Of a DNA stretch of 64,000 nt, positions 57,701 to 64,000 are shown in pieces. A program made the position numbers and the translations under genes. The stretch is from positions 558,001 through 622,000 of the forward strand of contig JAYJMM010000068.1 in assembly GCA_037349105.1 (NCBI GenBank), in the 5' to 3' direction. Source of the DNA: Limnomonas spitsbergensis (lineage: Eukaryota > Chlorophyta > Chlorophyceae > Chlamydomonadales). How positions within the stretch are numbered: the stretch's first letter is position 1; each line of letters opens with the position of its first letter. The notes under the pieces were generated by a model, which saw only the letters and a list, made by a program, of their open reading frames with translations, was not told the DNA's origin and searched no databases.

Positions 57701-60700
57701 CTAGCCATGTCCTGTACTCCCTAGCCCTGTCCTTTACCCCCTAGCCCTGTCCTGTACTCCCTAGTCATGTCCTTTACCCCCTAGTCCTGTCCCTCCTTAC
57801 CGGGCGTGTCCATGAAGTTCCAGTCGTCGTCGTACTCCTTCCTGCTGATGGAGATCATGTGGGCGGCCATGACGTTGCTGGTGCCGGGATAGATGCCGGC
57901 AGAGATGATTGCCGGGACACCGGCAGCGCTGGCAGCAGCAGCGTACTGGGACTTGGACCTGCGCGGGAACAAAGGGGCAGACCAGTGCTGGATTAGTTTT
58001 TAGGGTCAGATTTTGACATATTGAAAGCAGCGGCGTCCTAGATTTTGAACCTGTGCATGGCGATTGCAAAACTGGTTGGATTAGGGTGAAGGATCCACAC
58101 TTCATCAGCAGCAGCACACTGGGTCTTTTTCTGTGGATGGAAAGGGTGCAAATAAGGTTTCAATTCGCATTTAGCTCCACGCCCTCTTGCAAGACAAGTG
58201 GTTGATTAGGATTCAGGGTGTACAGTTGACGCCATAGCAACACGCACCTGCAGTGCACTTTTCTTTTGCTGGGACTTAACAAGGTGAGAAATCGGCCGTC
58301 CAACCCTTAAACCTGAGACGCGGACACAAAAATCAGCCCGGGTGCGCATGTGGCCCTCGTCGTCAGCCGAGGAAAGGCGAGCAGGAAACAAGAAAGGCGC
58401 ATTGGGACCAGGACCTGTGATGATGGTGCGAGGCTGAGGAAAGCCAACTAAAACTCAGCCACCTCATGGCAGCCGATTTTTGAAGGGTTCTTCAGCCACA
58501 ATTCAGCTACATTCTGGAAGCCATGGCACATCACTTAGCCAATATCAGCCTGCTAGGCCTGGTCCTCTATGGGAACGGGGCTACGAGCCCCACCCACCCT
58601 TGAGGGGCTACTGAGCAGTCCTCCCAGGTGGGTGGGGCTGCTGCTGCTTTGTGAAAGGCATAACTTCCCTGCCATAATATCATATGCCTCCGGCACCCTG
58701 GCCAAAACATATGAGTCTAATGTGTCACCCACAGGGCAAACTTAGGGTAAGGAAATCCCCTCGGATGACTGAAACGACCCGCATGTGCAGAGCTGGCCAT
58801 CCCTACAGGAGCAGGATTGGGGTGAATATGGCTCACACGAGGTGAAGACTACCGGGAACCTGCACAAGAAAGCCACAAATAATCATGTGAAACATCATCT
58901 CACCTCCCATCCCTCATAACTTCCCCCCCTCAGCTCTCAACCCTCGCCTCTTTCACATTGCACACCCCCAACCTGTCAACAGATACCTTTCTGAGTATGT
59001 CGTGTCATCACACACATCCATATAGGGTGTCTTGTTCTCGATGGCCTGCTCCAGAACCAGGTGGTTTTCACAGCGCTGGAACGGACCTGCCGCATGGATC
59101 ACCAGGTCAGGCTTACTGGCCATTGCGGCCTGGGTAGCAAAGGGGAAGAGCGGGGGGATATCATAGGTTGTTGTGTTCTCATCCAATGTGTGTTCATTGC
59201 TTCTTCAACCTGGGAGATGCAATGGATCATCAGGTCCAGCTGGCAGGATATTGCGGCCTGGGCAGGAATGAGGGACTCGGGGCTCATTGTAGCCTACCTC
59301 TGGGTGAAGGGATACGGTATATACATTAGCCTACTGACATAGCAGCTAGGGGCAATCATACTCCAAAGGGATTTCCAGAGTTCAGGTCCCGGCAAATGTT
59401 GCGGCCCCATATCCTCGAATTTCTTTGCTCCTGCGTCGTAAGCCGAGTGAGAAAAGGCTGCCAGATTGCCATGGAATCAAGGTTGCATGGTGTCGAGGTT
59501 GCATGGTGTCGAGGTTGCATGGTGTCAAGGTTGCATGGTGTCGAGGTTGGCTATCCTGTTTTCAGGTTGATCCTATTCTCCACCTCCAGTGGGGCAGCTT
59601 CCAGCAAGGTGTGCAGTGCACCAAGCTTAGCCGCAAGACAGGGAAAGCTCCAATGTGCAGTCATGTGAAACAAAATGCTATATTTCTTGTCTGCGCTACT
59701 TGGCCTTTCAGCAAGGGCTCAGGAATGGCCGCATTGGTATTGAAATAACGACACTAGGAAAGCTGGCAAGGGTTTAACGACTCAAACCAGGCAGCCAGGG
59801 TTACGCCATGGCACTGCGGCTGTTGTGGAACTGCAGCAGTATCCCAGGCGGTGTCTCGCAGCCACCCTGCCACTCCGCAAATCTGTTTCCTAGGTTGTTC
59901 CACACTTTTTTATTTAATCTTTACATCTACAATGACTGGGGCTGCCATAACAGGATTCGGGTGGATGCAGGGGTGCTGCGACGACAACCTTTGTCTGCTA
60001 AACCCATTTTTCATGAGACTGACCGCACATCATCCCACTTCCACCATTTCACCCACTCCGGCAGCACAGACGACGCATCGTGTCATGTGCTACCTTGGCC
60101 ATGCAGTCCTTTCCTTGCATGCTCCATGCAATTCTTACCCATAGGCCATGCAACTCCTGCCCATGCAAATGCACCATGCACTCTCTTCATTTAAGTTCCA
60201 TGCATGCTGCAACGAAGCCTCTCGGGCCGTGCATGGCTGGTCACATGTCCCGTCGCTTCTGCGCCTGGCACATATCTGCAGTAGTCACCATGACGTATGT
60301 TGTGCAAGCTGTTGGAGCTACCGGGCGCGCATGGTCAGTCACACCTCCCCATCCCATTGATGACATTCACTGGCGATTCACCTTGACAGACTCCTTCTGC
60401 GTGATGTCCATCTGCTGGAAGCGTGCCTGCTTGAGCAGCGGCCGGCGTAGCACGGCCTCGTCGTACGACGCGGCGCTGCGGCTGGCCACTGTTATCTTTA
60501 TGCCGGGAAAGGTCTCCAGAAGCACGGCAGCGGCGGACGATCCCACCCTTCCAGTACCGCCTATGACAAGGACCTCCTTCCCGGACAGGCTGATCGAGGC
60601 GCGGATCGTCAAGCTGGACGGGAGACGCCCGCAACGAGCACTCGTCATGGATCGGTGCGGTCGGCACGTGACGGACTGCGAGTGCGAAGAAAAGTCCAGG

Positions 60701-60738
60701 CGCTGGCTGAAGTGGAAGCCCATAGTTATCTGTTTCAT
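45719..60738 (-). CDS. saccharopine-dehydrogenase-like NAD(P)-dependent oxidoreductase, 9 exons, 457 aa
   Basis: Exons (minus): 60738-60382, 59129-58987, 57958-57801, 50004-49819, 49384-49317, 48879-48794, 48296-48221, 47481-47408, 45944-45719. All introns are GT-AG and every phase closes, giving 458 codons including TGA. The first ~55 residues are Ser/Arg-rich like a plastid transit peptide; the start used is MKQITMG, though an in-frame ATG exists at 60825. The Rossmann motif VLVIGGTGRVG is at residues 56-66, then ASRS. Family landmarks in order are VIHAAGPFQRCE, CDDTTYSER, ISAGIYPGTSNVMAAHMI, YYTAGSGGAGPTI, NRREVDFGE, LPEVASAYKYLK, ARFGTDPFFWNWMMW, AAGIFVH and APGVWFPEE. These fit the saccharopine dehydrogenase NADP-binding/SCCPDH-type family. 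The true substrate is unknown; lysine catabolism cannot be inferred. Intron 3 (57800-50005) holds a 6.84 kb minisatellite. Confidence 0.92.
45945..47407 (-). other. intron 8 of the saccharopine-dehydrogenase-like gene
   Basis: 1.46 kb intron. Its donor side (46950-47407) is made of tandem and inverted repeats; the acceptor half shows nothing. Confidence 0.8.
47036..47103. repeat. long hairpin in intron 8
   Basis: CTGTGGAAACATG (47036-47048) and CCCCCCACTCAACC (47053-47066) are mirrored by GGTTGAGTGGGGGG (75-88 of the same line) and CATGTTTCCACAG (47091-47103), with loop TTTTGGGG. About 27 paired bases with a small bulge. Confidence 0.92.
47213..47408 (-). repeat. tandem copies of the exon 8 end and splice donor
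   Basis: The real junction reads GCTGGGATCTTTGTCCACAG|GTAAGACC. Four further copies with a period of about 62-65 bp follow in the intron, each with GCTGGGATCTT(T/C)GT and a donor-like word: TGGTAAAACC, TGGTAAAACC, AGGGAGAACC and ATGTACATAC. Linkers resemble CCCTAAACCCTGAACCC, close to plant-type telomere repeats. Confidence 0.9.
48988..49268. repeat. 17-bp minisatellite in intron 5
   Basis: About 16 units of GACCCGGCAGTACTAAT with G/A and indel variants, starting about 45 nt inside the intron after the exon 5 donor (49316). Confidence 0.93.
50005..50951 (-). other. acceptor-side part of intron 3
   Basis: Non-coding. Contains AACCCT-rich stretches (50670-50710). The short frames here have no domain, and the flanking exons splice over it in phase. 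Confidence 0.75.
50952..57795. repeat. giant 20-bp minisatellite, ~340 units, in intron 3
   Basis: The unit GTACTCCCTAGCCCTGTCCT (plus) keeps a 20-bp register almost without slips. Main variants: GTAC(T/C)CCC, CC(C/A)TG, GTC(C/A/T)T and CTTTACCCC. The CTTTACC class (GGTAAAGG on the sense strand) first appears near 54917 and becomes frequent from about 55790 to 57780, next to the exon 3 donor. Rare one- or multi-base slips occur at about 53407, 54226, 55503 and 56278. No open frame of any length, since a CTAG occurs per unit. Confidence 0.98.
59217..59270 (-). repeat. partial duplicate of the exon 2 acceptor region in intron 1
   Basis: The minus strand reads CCTGCCCAG|GCCGCAATATCC...GACCTGATGATCCAT, against the real junction GCTACCCAG|GCCGCAATGGCC...GACCTGGTGATCCAT at 59129. 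It contains an acceptor-like AG but no matching downstream exon body. Confidence 0.8.
59481..59550. repeat. 17-bp tandem repeat in intron 1
   Basis: Four units of AGGTTGCATGGTGTCGA. Confidence 0.9.
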
Positions 60739-61379
60739 GTTAGGTTGAGGGAGCCCAGATGACTGGTCTATACTTAAATTGGATTCCGTACGTGTAAATC
60801 CATGTATGAATAGAGCCTCTGCCACTATGAGGGCCTGCCCCCAAAATTTCTATTTTGTGTGGATCGTGTTAGATTTGCGTTAGCTAGCTTATATGATTCC
60901 AACTACAACAAAAAACGTCGCTAACTTAGTGTAATTTGGCAGCTTCCGGTACGGCAGAATGTGTCATCCTGCGTCATCCTGAACTTGAGTGGCCACGATG
61001 TGCCTGGAGAGTACTACAATGCGTCCTGGGCCGTCAGTACAGTGACCCTAGGCATCATTGGAACGCTCCATGTGATAACGATGGCCTCGATGCTAACCGA
61101 AGCGGCATTTGACTGACGTGGCATTGGAAGGCACAAGGACATGACGTTATTTCAGTGCTAGCCCTGCCTCGAGATTGTAGCGAAACGTCGTGGACATGAA
61201 GATCCTCGTAGTTGACGAGATGCAATCTGTCCTCGACGAGTAGGATGCGTCCAAGATTCGGTGCAGTCAGAGGGCATAAAAGCACGCCTGGCACCTGGCA
61301 TGCAGATCGCTTTTACTTTTCATTTCCTGACAACAAAACGGCGTGTGTGTAATCTGTATCACTTGGCAGTGGCAGCGAG
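60739..61379. other. intergenic region between divergent genes
   Basis: Separates the start of the minus-strand oxidoreductase from the plus-strand exons at 61380, so probably holds both promoters. No recognisable element. Confidence 0.45.
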
Positions 61380-61809
61380 ATGAGCAACACAAAGTTTTCA
61401 TTTGGCTCTGTTTCGAGCAAGCGGGGTGCCCCGGAAGGAGAGTGTGGCCAACCGAGCTCAGGCTCGTCAAAGCAAGCGGCACCAGCAGGTTAGTCCTACC
61501 AGTGCGTTGCTCTCCCAGCCTAATGTTGTATTCGCGTAATGTTTTATTTGATGAGTGTGAGTCTGCAGTGCATAGATTTCGCATCATTTGAAGTCGCTGA
61601 AATATGTCCTGATTCTGGCATTGCCTGCCTTGCCATGTTGCAGGTACATTGAGGTGGAGAACATGACCACCCTGGCGGATGTCAAGAGGCTTACACCCCC
61701 CTCCGGCAAGATGCTCATGGCGCGTTTTTTTGTGCTTGGCATCATCGACGATGTAGAGGTTGAGGAGTCAGCTTTCCTCTCTGTGATTGACCACAGTGGC
61801 ACAGGAAAG
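61380..61809 (+). CDS. 5' exons of an unrecognised plus-strand gene, probably cut by a Helitron
   Basis: A first exon from ATG at 61380 (MSNTKFSFGSVSSKRG, Ser/Gly-rich) ends at GCAG|GTTAGT (61488). A second exon (61644-61809) lies between TGTTGCAG and AAAG|GTATGC and encodes ENMTTLADVKRLTPPSGKM followed by ARFFVLGIIDD and FLSVIDHSG. The phases of the two exons do not match, so either another small exon lies between them or the ATG is wrong. A further acceptor at about 61936 would add KSVYKKISLNLSL and a stop just before the helicase homology. The strand-like second exon resembles an OB-type fold, but this is only an impression. Confidence 0.4.
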
Positions 61810-61939
61810 GTATGCTTTGTTATTGTTTAGCGTTGTTGTGACTAATGGAATGCATTGTTGGCCTTCATCTTGCACGCTTGCTTATTGCTGCCCATTACTG
61901 CATGTCACTGTCTTTTTTCCCCTGCTAACATGATCAGAA

Positions 61940-63193
61940 ATCAGTATACAAAAAAATCAGTTTGAACCTTTCACTACGGCAACATATGGCATGAAAAACA
62001 ACGAGTTGTCCATGCGCATTTGCCGCATGAACCGACTGCAACGAGCCACAGTTGACCACATCAGCCACCACAAACGCTACCGTGCAACTCACAACTTGCC
62101 ACCACTCCGGCTATTTGTTTCAGGCGGGGCAGGTGTCGGAAAGTCAGAAGTGCTCAGAACAGGCACACAGCTAGTAGAGCGCATAGCAGACCTAACAGTT
62201 AGCAAAGACCCAGAATACTTTGCAAAACCTAAATCCATGACATTAGCCTTCACTGGCACTGCATCAGTCAACGCCAATGGAGGCACCATCAATGGCACCC
62301 TTGCCATACCTATCAGCGTTGATCGAACACAGCCGTCAGCCAGCACTAAAAACCAAATGCAAACCAGATTCCATCGTGGCATCGTCAAGGTAGACGAGTG
62401 GTCCCTTGTCACTTTCAAGTTGGGCTTAGCCATAGACGAGCGCTTGCAAATGATCAACAACAACGACGATCCTTTCGGGAACATGGACGTCCTCTGCTTT
62501 GGAGATCTCTTCCAACTCCTCCCAGTCAAAGGTAGAACTTACTGGGAGCCAATGCAAGGGCACAAGGAAGACGGCGGCCTGATCCTGGCTTACCTCCAAG
62601 GCCGACATCCATGGCACACATTCAAAATGATTGAGCTCAAACAGGTCATGCGACAATCCCAGAAGGAGTGCATCGACATTCTGAACCGCTTGAGAAAAGG
62701 CCGCCACACACTCGAGGACTTGACAGAAATCAACAGTACCCTCATGCGCCGCCCCATTCCTATTGATGCCCTTGGCCTTACTTATTCTAACCGCGATACT
62801 GATGACACTAACACAGCTGTATGCAATGCCACGGCAGGCACACTCCATGAGTTTGAAGCCAGCTTTCGCAGAGAACCTAGCTGCGGAGACCATGTACAAC
62901 TACCCATAGACGACCGAAAATTATGTTGTGGGTTCCACCGTACTCTTCGCTTAAGGCAGGACTGCCCCATAGAGCTGGTTAACAGTGCCTCTAACGATAC
63001 CGTCGACAGACTGAGCAATGGCTGTTAGGGCAAGTTCCGAGGGGTCTACACTGCCCAGAAAGGAGGGCAGCTGTACGTTTATGCACTGTGGATCGAGCTG
63101 AATGACCCACTCGCCGGCAAACTAAGACGCGGAAAATACAAACTCATGTACCAAGCAGATTCGATCGGGCACAACCTAAACCACCCTCCATAA
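61940..63193 (+). pseudogene. Pif1-type helicase of a Helitron, nonsense-mutated
   Basis: A 345-codon frame (61991-63028) has the Pif1 helicase order: Walker A LFVSGGAGVGKSEVL, Walker B KVDEWSLV, motif III CFGDLFQLLPVKG, then IELKQVMRQSQKECIDILNR and LGLTYSNRDTDDTN. The C-terminal LVNSASNDTVDRLSNGC block matches the NGxxG region. A TAG at 63026-63028 falls inside that block; the same frame goes on with GKFRGVYTAQKGGQLYVYAL to TAA at 63191-63193. The Rep domain and N-terminal helicase part are absent upstream, so the copy is also 5'-incomplete. Its position before an endonuclease domain points to a Helentron-type element, not a cellular Pif1. Confidence 0.8.
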
Positions 63194-63212
63194 TTTCCTT
63201 CACGCACTATGA

Positions 63213-63515
63213 AACGCCCTTGCACACTATCAGCACCTGAATCCCCTCATCATTGCAATGGGTGACTTGAACGTGCACATGGACACCATGAACAAGGGAA
63301 CAGAGGACGGTTCCGAGCCGGCACTTCTCCGCAGTTTCAAGCGCACCTGTAACCTCACCCTTCGCATACAGGCGTCTCACACATGCGACACAGGATCCAT
63401 GCTCGATCACATCTGGACAAACTGCGAACACCCATCACCACGTTTCACTTCTGGCATAGGAGAAAGCTACTGGACAGATCATAGACCCATTTGGACCATG
63501 CTCTCCCACCCATAG
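63213..63515 (+). pseudogene. endonuclease-exonuclease-phosphatase (EEP) domain, C-terminal half
   Basis: After an in-frame TGA (63210-63212) the frame reads NALAHYQHLNPLIIAMGDLN, where GDLN corresponds to the GDFN motif. It continues with SMLDHIWTN and ESYWTDHRPIW, which corresponds to the terminal SDHRPI catalytic motif with Thr for Ser. The N-terminal half with the Asn/Glu metal ligands is missing or lost in the 60 bases before. It sits about 20 bp after the helicase stop in a different frame. In Helentron/Helitron2 elements an EEP nuclease follows the helicase, which this order matches. A separate LINE endonuclease fragment is the alternative. Confidence 0.65.
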
Positions 63516-64000
63516 ACACAACCCTTTTCATTTACCCTTTTCACAACTTTATGCTGGCAGCCCGGCATTGCAAGCAAGCATCACGCAGACACGCACACAC
63601 TTACCCAATCACCTCCCTCAGCAAGTGCTCATTCCATTACGTACATGGACTCGACAGCGCCCGTCCGTAGCTCAGCGACGTCACGCAGACCCACATGCGT
63701 AGAGGCAGTCTACATCCAGGCCGCTCCGCACGAGCCAAAACAAGCACGATTATGCACAGCGACCGTTATTCTGAGACCTGCCAATGCACAATAAAGGACA
63801 GAGCTATTCCAATTGACAGCGCGCAAGATATACAAATTGTCTGGCCGACTGGTTTCGGAGCCAATCCGCTCGTCCTACGCCTGCACCCACTGTCCCAATC
63901 AGCTACCGAACACTGTCCACATCGGCTGCATTTTCAGGATCACAAGGGATCCCCATCTTATTGCGTCCTTCGCCCCTCTCACATTCTCCTCATGCATCCC
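63516..64000. other. no recognisable gene; possible Helitron 3' region
   Basis: No domain-bearing frame. The element's 3' end (short palindrome with terminal signal) was not found before the window ends. Confidence 0.4.

Noticed and set aside
50952..57795. CRISPR-like array
   Set aside because: There are no unique spacers; it is a continuous 20-bp tandem repeat with point variants in a eukaryotic intron.
60080..60748. 222-codon plus-strand frame
   Set aside because: It is antisense to exon 1 of the oxidoreductase, whose Rossmann motif and in-phase splicing are on the minus strand.

Overview
The window is nuclear DNA of a eukaryote with spliced protein-coding genes and many transposable-element (TE) relics. 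The short GT-AG introns, the plastid-type leader on one enzyme, the mix of TE families and the very large minisatellites suggest a green alga of the chlorophyte/prasinophyte type (Cymbomonas-like is only a guess). No rRNA, tRNA, CRISPR or bacterial-type operon was recognised.

Host genes. Two complete multi-exon genes could be rebuilt by joining phase-compatible splice sites, both on the minus strand. One is an 8-exon, 430-residue, N-terminally MGCC-acylated Ser/Thr kinase (17053-21697), which includes one GC-AG intron. The other is a 9-exon, 457-residue saccharopine-dehydrogenase-like oxidoreductase spread over 15 kb (45719-60738). Its third intron holds a 6.84 kb array of about 340 copies of a 20-bp unit. 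Partial or doubtful host genes lie at 396-809, 2086-2807, 42961-44600 (its exon is split by a PIF/Harbinger-like MITE) and 61380-61809.

Mobile elements. 0-12 kb: remnants of a LINE C-terminus and a 4.9 kb element with about 800-bp inverted arms and internal minisatellites. 12-16 kb: a decayed gene, a 5'-truncated LINE and a zinc-finger relic. 22-28 kb: LINE tails, a near-identical inverted second copy of the first LINE, a composite repeat carrying a hAT-like MITE, and a second LINE clade with a mutated YADD box. 28-37 kb: three copies of a ~700-bp composite repeat, a second zinc-finger relic, and an 18-bp minisatellite interrupted by a hAT-like MITE with a perfect 8-bp target duplication. 37-43 kb: a hAT transposase relic, three more hAT-like MITEs (one with perfect target duplication) and a foldback element. 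61.9-63.5 kb: a Pif1-type helicase followed by an endonuclease-exonuclease-phosphatase domain, the order found in Helentron-type Helitrons.

Main points of interest. (1) In the saccharopine-dehydrogenase-like gene, minisatellites and partial exon duplications sit repeatedly at exon-intron junctions, and at least two arrays look seeded by the 5' splice site itself. (2) Several hAT-like MITE families can be delimited by target duplications, one with a related empty site in the same window. (3) Both copies of the first LINE share the same late frameshift.
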